This document shows, piece after piece, positions 8,245 to 16,557 of a stretch of 47,678 nt of DNA. This stretch comes from Planctomycetaceae bacterium (GTDB taxonomy: Bacteria > Planctomycetota > Planctomycetia > Planctomycetales > Planctomycetaceae): positions 1 through 47,678 of the forward strand of contig JABURQ010000038.1 in the NCBI GenBank assembly GCA_014762625.1. The letters run 5' to 3'. The notes under the pieces were generated by a model that had not been told where the DNA came from, ran no database searches, and was given only the letters and a program-made list of their open reading frames with translations. Positions within the stretch are counted from its first letter, which is position 1, and the number at the start of each line of letters is the position of its first letter. The position numbers and the translations under genes are program-made.

Positions 8245-9507
8245 ATGTCCCTCTGGCAACTACTCAAAAACCTCCTGTTCGGCGGAACGGCCGCTTCATC
8301 CAACCCCGCCGTTCGTAATACCGAGCATGAACGCCGTCGCGGTCGTCCGCGGCTTCAGCCGCTGAATTACTCGCAGCACTCCCGGAACAGACAGCCCTCC
8401 CGGCAGGTTTCCGAAAAACCGTATCTTTACGCTCGCAAAGACACGTACCGTCAAGACGGCTGGTACGACCTGCGGGAGGGAGGCGACGCGGAGTTCCTCC
8501 AGCAGGAAGGACTCCCGCTGATCGAATCGCCGGCGGAGCTTGCCGACTGGCTCGATTTGAAACCAGGGCAACTGGCCTGGCTGACCCATTTCTTTTCTCC
8601 CGGAAGCCGGGCCGAGTCGGTCGAGCAGTCCCATTATCACTATCACTGGGTTTCCAAACGGAGCGGGGGAGAGCGGCTGATTGAATCTCCCAAACCGATG
8701 CTCAAACAGGTGCAGTCTAAAATCCTACAGGGGATTTTGAATCAGGTCCCCGTTCATCGCAGTTGTCACGGCTTCACGCGCGGTCGATCGATTCTTTCCA
8801 ACGCCGAGCCTCATTGCGGACAACGTCTCCTGTTGAAGTTCGATCTCCAGAACTTTTACCCGTCGGTTTCGCTCAATCGAGTAATCGCGATTTTTCGTTC
8901 GCTGGGCTACAACCGGGAAGTGGCGATCTGGCTGGGGCGCCTCACGACTACCGCGATCCCCAGTTCCATTCCTTTTCCCGAGGAAGGCCCGAAGGGCTTG
9001 CGGGATTATCTGGCCGACCACCTGCCGCAAGGAGCACCGACCTCTCCGGCGCTCGCGAATCTGTCGGCGTTTTCGCTCGATTTACGTTTGCACGGTCTCG
9101 CGAATTCTTTTGGGGCGAATTACACACGGTACGCGGACGACATCACGTTTTCCGGTCCCGAAACGTTGTTGAAAAGTCTGAAAACACTCATTCCGCTGGT
9201 CGAAGCGGTGATCCGCGACGAACGTTTCACCGTAAACAAAGCCAAACGCAAGGTGATTCGAAACAATCAGCGTCAAACCGTGTGCGGCGTGGTGGTGAAC
9301 GAACACCCCAATTATTCACGAAAAGAGTTTGACCGGTTGAAGGCGATGCTGTTCAATTGCATCCGCTTCGGTCCCGATTCCCAGAATCGCGAGGGGCATC
9401 CGAATTTCCGCGAGCATTTGTGGGGACGGATCAGTTTCGTCAAGCAGCTCAACCCCGCCCGCGGCGCGAAACTCGAAGCTTTGTGGAATCAGATTTCGTG
9501 GTCCTGA
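8245..9507 (+). CDS. Retron-type reverse transcriptase
   Basis: A 420-residue RNA-directed DNA polymerase. Residues 1-130 are a basic, Arg-rich extension. The RT domain follows: GGERLIESPKPMLKQ (RT1 region), NAEPH at 186-190, Asp200 in FDLQNFYPS (motif A), QGAPTSP at 262-268 (motif B), the catalytic YADD at 296-299, and QTVCG at 344-348. The NAxxH motif before motif A and a VTG motif in the C-terminal Y region mark retron reverse transcriptases; here VTG reads VCG. There is no maturase or group II intron domain. In retrons the enzyme primes from the 2'-OH of its own RNA to make msDNA and is paired with an effector, usually for phage defence. The candidate partner starts 20 bp downstream. No msr/msd could be assigned with confidence, so it may be a retron-like, non-canonical RT. 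Confidence 0.9.
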   Translation: MSLWQLLKNLLFGGTAASSNPAVRNTEHERRRGRPRLQPLNYSQHSRNRQPSRQVSEKPYLYARKDTYRQDGWYDLREGGDAEFLQQEGLPLIESPAELADWLDLKPGQLAWLTHFFSPGSRAESVEQSHYHYHWVSKRSGGERLIESPKPMLKQVQSKILQGILNQVPVHRSCHGFTRGRSILSNAEPHCGQRLLLKFDLQNFYPSVSLNRVIAIFRSLGYNREVAIWLGRLTTTAIPSSIPFPEEGPKGLRDYLADHLPQGAPTSPALANLSAFSLDLRLHGLANSFGANYTRYADDITFSGPETLLKSLKTLIPLVEAVIRDERFTVNKAKRKVIRNNQRQTVCGVVVNEHPNYSRKEFDRLKAMLFNCIRFGPDSQNREGHPNFREHLWGRISFVKQLNPARGAKLEALWNQISWS

Positions 9508-9527
9508 ACTGACGGTCGAGAGCGAAT

Positions 9528-10343
9528 ATGGGGAGTTTTTTTCGCATACTGGCGAAGCCGATCACCCGCTTTATTGTGGGGGTGATCGCGATCCCGCTAT
9601 TTCGCATGTTCATGCGACGTGTCGTCCGCATGCAACAACTTGATGCTGAACTCGAAAAGGATATGGAACAGTGGTTCCGTGGCTCTCTGGTGTTGCTGGT
9701 GGCGACGGCGAATATGGAGATGGCTTTGTTCGGTTGGCTCTATGCTGATTCCAAGCCGATCGCCCCTCCGAAAACTACGATTTCGAAACAAGTCGCGGAG
9801 TCTGAGAAAATTCCGTCACAGGAAAGTGAAGAACCCTACCTCACGGGAGAAGAGATTGACGAAAACGGCCAGATGAAAAAGTTCTCTGCGTTGGGAGTCT
9901 TTCTGATGGGTTTACGTTTATTGCTGGCGATGAGTGTGATCGAGATGATGCCGGACCAGGAACTCTTTTCCATCATTCATCCCGGTCCCCCCAAACCAAA
10001 GTACGACAAATCCAGATCAATCTGGTTCCATATCAAGATCTATACCTGGCCGATGACACGGGGCCTCATTTGCCAACACCTCAATCGTTCGTCACCTGTG
10101 TTTGCCATTCTGTGTGCCATCTTTATGGGGTGGGTCGGTTGGTTCTGCTACGGTATGGCGATTGCGCAATACTTGATTATTGGATTGGTCACTTCCAAAG
10201 ACAAAGCGCTCGATGCGTTGTCTGAATTCGACCGACAGGTCGCGATGCGACGCCGGGAACTGATCGACGAATTCGATTACATCGAAAAAGAGGTCGAGAA
10301 AAAGAATCGTCAGGTCACTGACAACGCGACTGAGGAAAACTAA
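9528..10343 (+). CDS. Multi-pass membrane protein downstream of the RT
   Basis: A 271-residue protein with hydrophobic segments at about residues 11-29, 54-72, 121-138 and 187-220 (possibly two helices in the last). A polar, Lys/Glu-rich loop lies around 75-118 and a charged C-terminal helix at about 225-271. It starts 20 bp after the RT stop with GAGAGC 4 nt before the ATG, so it is likely co-transcribed. I recognise no family. Two readings are possible: a membrane effector of a retron-like system (small transmembrane effectors are known in other retrons), or a conserved planctomycete envelope protein that only happens to neighbour the RT and hisD. The sequence alone does not decide. Confidence 0.75.
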   Translation: MGSFFRILAKPITRFIVGVIAIPLFRMFMRRVVRMQQLDAELEKDMEQWFRGSLVLLVATANMEMALFGWLYADSKPIAPPKTTISKQVAESEKIPSQESEEPYLTGEEIDENGQMKKFSALGVFLMGLRLLLAMSVIEMMPDQELFSIIHPGPPKPKYDKSRSIWFHIKIYTWPMTRGLICQHLNRSSPVFAILCAIFMGWVGWFCYGMAIAQYLIIGLVTSKDKALDALSEFDRQVAMRRRELIDEFDYIEKEVEKKNRQVTDNATEEN

Positions 10344-10455
10344 CGCCGCAAAATAAAGCCGGATAGGAAAAACTTGCTGACTACGCCTCTCTGGTCGCGA
10401 TTGCTAGAATAACGCATCAGACTATTCGCATTGAAAACGCCATCCAGAGACTTCC

Positions 10456-11820
10456 ATGTCACTCTCCATGACCCGAATCGACTGCACCCAGGACAACGCC
10501 GAACACCTCTTCGCGGAACTCCGCGAAAAGCTGAGCCCACGCGGCGATGTCGTTTCCGAAGCGGGGAAGCAGCGGACGATCGAACTGTTCGGCGAGCCGC
10601 TATCTCCGCAGCAGGTTGTGGAAAAAATCTGCCGCGATGTTCAGGAAGGTGGGCTCTCCGCACTGCTCGATTATTCCCACAAACTGGATGGGAGAGAGCT
10701 GACGCTGGAAACGATGCGCGTTTCGCAGCAGGAACTGAATGAGGCTCATGCGGCTGCCGATGACGCGTATCTGGCCACGATCCGACGGATTCGTGAAAAT
10801 ATCATCGAGTTTCAAAGTGCGATTCTTCCCGAGAATGTGCATCAGGTACGCGAAGCGGGAGAGGCGGTCGTTGATTTGCGTCAGCGATATCTCCCCCTGA
10901 AACGAATCGGCATCTGCGTTCCGGGTGGCGCTGCGGCATATCCATCGACGTTGTTGATGACAGCCGTCCCGGCCCAGACTGCCGGCGTTGCCGAAATTGT
11001 GGTTGTCGTCCCTCCGACGGAATTTGGCGGCTATAACACCGATTTGCTGGCCGCCTGTAAAGAGATCGGTGTCACCGAAATTTATCGCGTCGGCGGCGCT
11101 CAGGCCGTCGCGGCTCTGGCGTATGGCGTCGAAGGAATGGAGCGGGTCGACAAGATCGTCGGTCCCGGCAATCTGTTTGTGGCGTTGGCCAAAAAATACG
11201 TCTTTGGCGAGGTTGATATCGACAGTATTGCTGGCCCGAGCGAAGTGATCGTGTTGGCGGACGAAACGGCGAATCCCGAGTACGTGGCTGCCGATTTGAT
11301 TTCCCAGGCCGAACACAGTCCCGGATCGGGGGTGCTCATTACCTGGCATGCTCCGCTGATCGACGCGGTTCAAACCGCTCTCGAATCACAACTCCAGAAA
11401 CTGGAGCGGGGCGATCTCGCCCGCCGGGCGCTCGAAGATTACGGAGCGTTGATTCTGGCTCGCGACGAAGAAGAAGCCGCGCGTCTCACGGATTTACTCG
11501 CTCCCGAGCATCTGCACATTTCGATGGACGATGCGGAATCGATGCTGGCGAAGGTTCAAAACGCCGGCGCGATCTTCATGGGGCATTTCACGCCGGTCGC
11601 GTTGGGAGACTATCTGGCCGGCCCGTCTCACGTGTTGCCGACGGGAGGGACGGCTCGGTTCGCGAACGGTCTCAGTTCGATCGATTTTCTCAAACGATCC
11701 TCCATCATCGGCTACAACCGGGCCGCACTGGCAAAGGCCGATCACGATCTCAAGCTGATGACCGATAAGGAAGGCCTGACCGCGCATTATTCCAGTGCAT
11801 CGATTCGTCTGGAATCCTGA
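10456..11820 (+). CDS. hisD: Histidinol dehydrogenase
   Basis: A 454-residue enzyme that oxidises L-histidinol to L-histidine in two NAD-dependent steps, the last reactions of histidine biosynthesis. The family signature is intact: ICVPGGAAAYPS and the zinc-site segments ISQAEHSPGSG (Gln and His ligands), LAPEHLHI (catalytic Glu-His), GDYLAGPSHVLPTGG (Asp ligand) and the C-terminal AHYSSASIRLE (His ligand). It is slightly longer than E. coli HisD (434) because of an N-terminal extension. The ATG at 10456 is 6 nt after GAGA. A 112-bp gap separates it from the membrane protein gene, so it may have its own promoter. Other his genes are not in the window. Confidence 0.96.
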   Translation: MSLSMTRIDCTQDNAEHLFAELREKLSPRGDVVSEAGKQRTIELFGEPLSPQQVVEKICRDVQEGGLSALLDYSHKLDGRELTLETMRVSQQELNEAHAAADDAYLATIRRIRENIIEFQSAILPENVHQVREAGEAVVDLRQRYLPLKRIGICVPGGAAAYPSTLLMTAVPAQTAGVAEIVVVVPPTEFGGYNTDLLAACKEIGVTEIYRVGGAQAVAALAYGVEGMERVDKIVGPGNLFVALAKKYVFGEVDIDSIAGPSEVIVLADETANPEYVAADLISQAEHSPGSGVLITWHAPLIDAVQTALESQLQKLERGDLARRALEDYGALILARDEEEAARLTDLLAPEHLHISMDDAESMLAKVQNAGAIFMGHFTPVALGDYLAGPSHVLPTGGTARFANGLSSIDFLKRSSIIGYNRAALAKADHDLKLMTDKEGLTAHYSSASIRLES

Positions 11821-11828
11821 AAATCAAA

Positions 11829-12194
11829 TCAGGATTTGAGATCGGCGATCGCCTGGTCGACGGAATCGTAGAGGGACCAGAGTTGGTCGAGATGCGTAAT
11901 TTCGATCACTTCTTTGCAGTAAGGGGTCAATCCGCTGAGGACGAACTTTCCGCCTTCACGCGCCTGCAGCCGATTCCAGGAGCGGAAAATCAACTCGATG
12001 AACGACGATCCGAAGAATTTGGTATGAGAGAGATCGAGCACAACCAGTGGCGGATCCGCTTCATCGACGGCCTTAAGAATCAACTTACGCAGATCGCTTA
12101 ATACGGCTTCATCGAGGTTCTCGTATTCCTCGCCCAACTGTATGACAGTCACATCATCCTGTTGATAAACACGCGGTGAAGTGATTTCAGTCAT
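11829..12194 (-). CDS. STAS-domain anti-sigma factor antagonist
   Basis: A 121-residue single-domain STAS protein of the SpoIIAA/RsbV type. The segment LVVLDLSHTKFFGSSFIELI matches the STAS signature, with a serine in the GSS position that is phosphorylated by anti-sigma-factor kinases in the family. It should be a cytosolic partner-switching regulator; its kinase and phosphatase are not adjacent. I start it at the ATG at 12194 because upstream in-frame residues (to 12260) do not resemble the fold. It converges on hisD with 8 bp between the stops. Confidence 0.88.
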   Translation of the reverse strand: MTEITSPRVYQQDDVTVIQLGEEYENLDEAVLSDLRKLILKAVDEADPPLVVLDLSHTKFFGSSFIELIFRSWNRLQAREGGKFVLSGLTPYCKEVIEITHLDQLWSLYDSVDQAIADLKS

Positions 12195-12325
12195 GATAAT
12201 TCTCGGTCGATTCTCAATACTGGCTCGAAAAAGGTCCTTACCTATCTTACGAATTATCAAACGGACACTGCAAGATCGGGGCCGAATGTGCCGCCTGTTT
12301 TTTCAAGGTTCTTGACTTACTGCAC

Positions 12326-13489
12326 TTACTGCAGAGTGACGGGAACTTCCATCATCTGATCCTGTCGCAAGATGGTCAGTACAATTTCGTCTCCCGCCTG
12401 ATAGCGGGAGAGAATCTGGTTCACTTTGTCGGGGGCATCGATGACTTCCCCCTCAATTCCCAGGATAATATCCCCGCTGACCATCTGATACCATTGCGTC
12501 AACGCCGCCCCGCGAAGTCCGGCCCGATCTGCGGGACCGTCGGGAAACACCGCCATGATTCTGACTCCCAACTCGCGGCTCTCTCCTGTTTGGACATCGG
12601 TCACGATCGCGAGGTTCTCCTCCAATTTGATCCCCAGGTTCGGAAGCGTACGCAACGGATTACGGGACATTCGTTCGATTGCATTGCGGACGGTATCGAC
12701 GGGAATCGCAAAACCGAATCCGGCGGGAGCCTCAATAATTGCGGTATTAATACCGATGAGCCTCCCCGCACTGTCGAGGAGTGGGCCTCCCGAGTTTCCC
12801 GGATTGATGGAGGCGTCGGTTTGAATTGCGTGCCGGATTTGCGATCCATCCTGCAGCGGCAGAAATTGATCGAGCCCGCTGATCACTCCTTTGGTCAGCG
12901 TCAGATTGAGCCCCAGCGGATATCCCAATGCCACAACCGTTTGGCCGACCTTCAGATTGGAAGACTCTCCTACGGGAATCGGCAATAGTTTTTCGGGAGG
13001 GGCGTCGATCTTGAGTACAGCCAGATCCTCTTCAGGGGAGACTCCGACGACGTTCGCATCGTAGACTGACTCATCCGCCAGTTGCACGCTCGCACCATCC
13101 GCCCCTTGAATGACGTGAAAGTTGGTGATGATGTGACCGTTCTGATCCCAGATAAAACCGGTCCCGATACCGGACGGTCTTTCTCCGACCGATAGTTGAA
13201 ATCCACGACGGGCTTTGAGCGTATATTTGCGGGTCTGGATGAAGACGGTCGACTTCTTCAGGTTTTCGAATAATTCAACTGTCGCTTCCTCGTCGGCGCC
13301 GAGTTCTCCACGCGGAGTGACCGTTCGCGGCTGAAGCGGACCTTCCAGCGCGCCTTGGTGATCCATATTTTGAAAGAGCAGTACGCCGACCAGAATAAGT
13401 AAAATCATCACCAGCACCGTCTGTGTGGATGATGTCGTTGATTTCGTGTCAATCTGGGGGTCGAGTTGCGGTTCCGGGAGGCGACTCAT
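12326..13489 (-). CDS. Membrane-anchored HtrA/Deg-type serine protease with PDZ
   Basis: A 387-residue S1C protease. One N-terminal membrane helix (about residues 24-40) anchors a periplasmic trypsin-like domain with triad His125 (TNFHVI), Asp155 (EEDLAVL) and Ser233 (NPGNSGGP). A single PDZ domain follows (about 285-385, with DGPADRAGLRGA). One PDZ and a TM anchor make it closer to DegS or small HtrA proteins than to DegP. Its likely role is quality control of envelope proteins, or regulated cleavage. It starts at ATG 13489 and is divergent from the DUF1501 gene. The inverted repeat TAGACT-TCTTC-AGTCTA (13517-13533), just upstream, could be an operator. Confidence 0.93.
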   Translation of the reverse strand: MSRLPEPQLDPQIDTKSTTSSTQTVLVMILLILVGVLLFQNMDHQGALEGPLQPRTVTPRGELGADEEATVELFENLKKSTVFIQTRKYTLKARRGFQLSVGERPSGIGTGFIWDQNGHIITNFHVIQGADGASVQLADESVYDANVVGVSPEEDLAVLKIDAPPEKLLPIPVGESSNLKVGQTVVALGYPLGLNLTLTKGVISGLDQFLPLQDGSQIRHAIQTDASINPGNSGGPLLDSAGRLIGINTAIIEAPAGFGFAIPVDTVRNAIERMSRNPLRTLPNLGIKLEENLAIVTDVQTGESRELGVRIMAVFPDGPADRAGLRGAALTQWYQMVSGDIILGIEGEVIDAPDKVNQILSRYQAGDEIVLTILRQDQMMEVPVTLQ

Positions 13490-13677
13490 CGATTCTCTTC
13501 TCTCGCAGGGTTCACATAGACTTCTTCAGTCTACTCACCTGATCACCCTGGGACAAATCCAGTCTCTACAGTCCCGACCCCGGAATCCTTCATTTTCCCA
13601 ACGCAACGCCAGGATCGGGTATTCCGCATCTATCGCGTCTGTTATGATAGGATTCGCAAAAAATTGGAGTTCGAACG

Positions 13678-14829
13678 ATGAATCAACCTTCTCCTAACTC
13701 GGAATCGGTCACACGCCGCGATTTTCTGCGCGTCGGCGGGATCGGTATGGTGGGGCTCAAGCTGGCCGAAAAGGCCAGGGCCATGCATCCCACCCATAAA
13801 CCGCGAAATTGCATACTCATCCAATTGGCGGGAGGTCCGAGCCAGTTGGAAACGTTCGATCCCAAGCCCGAAGCTCCCCGGGAAATCCGCGGACCGCTTC
13901 GACCCATCCAAACGTCGATTCCCACCGTCTCGATCAGCGAATCGCTCCCCCGCATCGCCGAACGTCTGCATCAGATGACGCTCATCCGCAGCCTGCATCA
14001 TCGGGAAGCTCCGATTCACGAAACGGGTCTGCAATTACTACAGACAGGACGTTTAGCGCGGAGGGATGTCAGATATCCTTCCTTTGGTTCAGTCATCAAA
14101 AGAATTTTCGGCGAGGAGGGGGAAAGCTTCGCCGTACTTCCCGGCCACTTGCAAGGGACCGGAGTCAACACGTGGCGTGGGCAGGGGGCCGGTTTCCTGG
14201 GAGAGGAATTCGAGCCGATCGTTCCGACCGATCTTCCTGAAGAACGCGAACAAATTCGCGCCATCTACGGCAATCATCGTTCCGGTCAACTCCTGTTGCA
14301 GGCGCGGCAACTGATCGAACGGGGGACGCGCGTGGTGGTCGTGAACCTGTACGATCAACTCCAGGGAGAAATTTCCTGGGACGCACACGGTCAACCTCCT
14401 CATTCTCCGACCACAATGCGTGACATTGTGGAAAAGGTCTGCCCGCAATTCGATCAGGCGTTCGCCGCGTTGATCGACGACCTGCAGCAACGCGGATTAT
14501 TCGATCAGACGGTGGTCCTCGCCTGTGGCGAAATGGGCCGTTCCCCACGACTCAATCCGTTCGGCGGCCGCGATCATTGGACGCGCGCCTTTTCCTGCCT
14601 CGTGGCGGGTGACGGCATCCCACGGGGACAGGTGGTCGGCGCGACTGACGCCACCGCGTCCGAAGTCATCGATCGCCCCGTCGAGCTTCCCGAGCTGACC
14701 GCTTCACTCTACCACCTGCTCGGCGTTCCTCAGAATACGCTTCTGGCTCTCGATGATGACCATGAAGTCCCCTTGATAGAAGCGGATCCGATGCGGGAAC
14801 TGGTCGGCGACTTCTCGCGACGAGCATAA
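13678..14829 (+). CDS. DUF1501 Tat-exported protein
   Basis: A 383-residue member of DUF1501, a family abundant in planctomycetes with an alkaline-phosphatase/sulfatase-like fold. The N-terminus carries a twin-arginine signal (TRRDFLRVGG), then LIQLAGGPSQLETFDPKP, close to the family consensus. Later segments ACGEMGRSPRLN and GRDHWTRAFSC match the metal-site region. It is somewhat shorter than typical members (about 420-480). Members are usually paired with DUF1549/DUF1553 cytochrome-like proteins, but no such partner is adjacent, so this is a solitary copy. The substrate is unknown. The ATG is preceded by GGAG. It is divergent from the htrA-like gene. Confidence 0.93.
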   Translation: MNQPSPNSESVTRRDFLRVGGIGMVGLKLAEKARAMHPTHKPRNCILIQLAGGPSQLETFDPKPEAPREIRGPLRPIQTSIPTVSISESLPRIAERLHQMTLIRSLHHREAPIHETGLQLLQTGRLARRDVRYPSFGSVIKRIFGEEGESFAVLPGHLQGTGVNTWRGQGAGFLGEEFEPIVPTDLPEEREQIRAIYGNHRSGQLLLQARQLIERGTRVVVVNLYDQLQGEISWDAHGQPPHSPTTMRDIVEKVCPQFDQAFAALIDDLQQRGLFDQTVVLACGEMGRSPRLNPFGGRDHWTRAFSCLVAGDGIPRGQVVGATDATASEVIDRPVELPELTASLYHLLGVPQNTLLALDDDHEVPLIEADPMRELVGDFSRRA

Positions 14830-14844
14830 TCGAAGTTCATCGCT

Positions 14845-15591
14845 TCAATCATTCTGCTGCTGACGCAGAACTTCTGGCCACCACTTCGGCAGCGGAGCCG
14901 TGACTTTGACGTCGTCGTAGCGAATCGGATGCTGAAACGTTAACTCGCGAGCATGCAAAAGTATCCGGTCCTGGTCTCCATAGGAATCGCCGCCGTATAA
15001 TTCATCACCGACAACCGGATAACCTCGCGAGGCGAACTGCCAGCGAATCTGGTGCATGCGACCGGTAATCAACTCCACGCGAACAAGGAAATAGGAGGCG
15101 GTCTCTTGTTCGATGATTTCGTACTGAAGCCTTGCTTCCTTCGCTGTCGGTTCCTCTGGTGACGCGGCGACCGCTCGCGCTTCGGTAGCGTGCTTCTTGA
15201 TCCAGTCGTGCAGCATTCCCTGAGATTGTTCGGGACGTTTGGAAAGAGCGGCCCAGTAAACTTTGCCGACTGTTCGTTCCCGAAACTGTTCGGACAACCG
15301 GGCGGCACATTTGGAATTGCGAGAGAAGACAATCGCCCCGGAGACCGGTTTATCGAGACGGTGGGGGATACCGAGATAAACATTTCCCGGTTTTTCGTAC
15401 TTCTCTTTTAGATAGGTTTTTACCCATTCGACCAGCGAATCGCCGCCTCCGCGCGGAGTCTCGGTTGGGAGCCCGGCCGGTTTGTTGACGACCAGAATCG
15501 GGCCGTCTTCCAGCAGAATGGAAAGCTGGTCGCCCGCGTCGCTCAAATCATATCCAGTTTGCGGTGACGACGTTGAGGCGGAGCGGAACAT
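14845..15591 (-). CDS. RluA-family pseudouridine synthase
   Basis: A 248-residue enzyme converting specific uridines of rRNA or tRNA to pseudouridine. The catalytic Asp lies in HRLDKPVSG, the family motif II. VVNKPAGLPT (motif I) and the C-terminal GRMHQIRWQFASRGYPVVGDELYGG are also present. There is no S4 domain, so it resembles the short RluA/RluC-like class. The ATG at 15591 lies inside the 3' end of fur, a 49-bp overlap, indicating coupled expression. Which RNA position it modifies cannot be told from sequence. Confidence 0.93.
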   Translation of the reverse strand: MFRSASTSSPQTGYDLSDAGDQLSILLEDGPILVVNKPAGLPTETPRGGGDSLVEWVKTYLKEKYEKPGNVYLGIPHRLDKPVSGAIVFSRNSKCAARLSEQFRERTVGKVYWAALSKRPEQSQGMLHDWIKKHATEARAVAASPEEPTAKEARLQYEIIEQETASYFLVRVELITGRMHQIRWQFASRGYPVVGDELYGGDSYGDQDRILLHARELTFQHPIRYDDVKVTAPLPKWWPEVLRQQQND

Positions 15592-16040
15592 TTGGCACAG
15601 ACACCGTGAGCTTCGAGGCGGTGGTGTGAGAGTCGGAAGCCGTGCTCGGCCGCAATCTGCTCCACCACTTCCCGAACGGAGTCGTTCGAGAACTCAATCA
15701 GGTCTCCGCATTTCTCGCAGATGAAGTGATCGTGCTGGGCGTAGCCGTAATCGTGTTCGTAGACGTCGCGATCGTTCTGACGTGCGACTTTGCGAATCAT
15801 GCCGGCCTCTTCGAGCAAGCTCAGGACTCGATAAACCGTCGATCGACTGACGCTTCGTCCGTCTTTACGTCGGGAGACCCGTTCGATCACGGTGTCGGCA
15901 TCGAAGTGTTCGTGGTCGGCAAATACCTCTTCGACAAAAATCATCCGTTCGCGAGTCAGTCGCTTGCCGCGCGTGGCCAGATATTCCTGAAATTTTTCGA
16001 TCGGACTGATGGCAACATCAACGGAACTGACTTCTTTCAC
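15543..16040 (-). CDS. Fur-family metal-responsive repressor
   Basis: A 165-residue winged-helix regulator. The DNA-binding domain includes KRLTRERMIFVEEVF and SRSTVYRVLSLLEEAGMI, the classic Fur recognition helix. The dimerisation domain has YAQHDHFICEKCGDLIEF and a C-terminal CAKC, giving two CxxC zinc motifs. It could be Fur, Zur or PerR; the residues visible do not settle the metal. I prefer the GTG at 16040 because GGAG lies 6 nt upstream; an in-frame TTG at 16052 has none. The 50-bp gap from flgM holds two tandem hairpins. It is co-directional and overlapping with the pseudouridine synthase. Confidence 0.93.
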   Translation of the reverse strand: MKEVSSVDVAISPIEKFQEYLATRGKRLTRERMIFVEEVFADHEHFDADTVIERVSRRKDGRSVSRSTVYRVLSLLEEAGMIRKVARQNDRDVYEHDYGYAQHDHFICEKCGDLIEFSNDSVREVVEQIAAEHGFRLSHHRLEAHGVCAKCSAPPQRRHRKLDMI

Positions 16041-16060
16041 AACAAACTCCAATTGCTCTC

Positions 16061-16093
16061 GGGGGCAGTGCCCCCTCCATCTTTAATGATGGA
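16061..16093. repeat. Two tandem perfect hairpins between flgM and fur
   Basis: GGGGGC-AGT-GCCCCC (16061-16075) is followed at once by TCCATC-TTTAAT-GATGGA (16076-16093). In the leftward transcript the pair lies after the flgM stop and 21 nt before the fur GTG. There is no T-run, so intrinsic termination is unlikely. They could stabilise the flgM 3' end or shape fur translation. Confidence 0.45.
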
Positions 16094-16102
16094 GATCGTG
16101 GT

Positions 16103-16387
16103 CTACTCGGTTTCGATTTCTTTCAGCAGATTCCAGAGAGCCGATTCCAGTTTTTCCGGAGTTTCGTACACGCCGGATTTAATATCTTCCTTGATGCGAT
16201 CGAGACGGGCCTGATGCAGGTCGGATGCCTGATCCAACTCCTCCATCATGCGAGCCGCCTGCGAAATCTCGACATCGTCCTTCGGAGCAACCGCATCGGA
16301 GGCGGCGGCGTCCTGAATGGAGCCGGCCTGCTGAGTCGGCTGGATCGGTGTCGATGGGCGAATCGGGCTGGGGCCGTTCACATCCAT
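16103..16387 (-). CDS. flgM: FlgM-like anti-sigma-28 factor
   Basis: A 94-residue protein. The N-terminal half is Pro/Ser/Ala-rich and disordered-looking. The C-terminal half has the FlgM pattern: DDVEISQAARM, then DQASDLHQARLDRIKEDIKSG and a final helix ending LKEIETE. FlgM binds the flagellar sigma factor FliA until the hook is finished and is then exported. The ATG at 16387 has GAGGGA 7 nt upstream; an in-frame TTG at 16402 would overlap that site. No flagellar genes are adjacent, which fits the scattered flagellar genes of planctomycetes. Together with fur it forms a short leftward unit. Confidence 0.8.
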   Translation of the reverse strand: MDVNGPSPIRPSTPIQPTQQAGSIQDAAASDAVAPKDDVEISQAARMMEELDQASDLHQARLDRIKEDIKSGVYETPEKLESALWNLLKEIETE

Positions 16388-16557
16388 GTCTGGTTCCCTC
16401 AAAGTCTTAACTGGTAGTCACTTATTATACGAAGACCTCCAACAGTAGCAAAATATGCCGGTTTGGATCAACCTCCGTTTTCGAGTTTTGTCGGGCAATC
16501 ATTAGCAGGACGATCCCCGTAACTTTCATTACAGAAACGATTTACCTGTTTTCGGTC

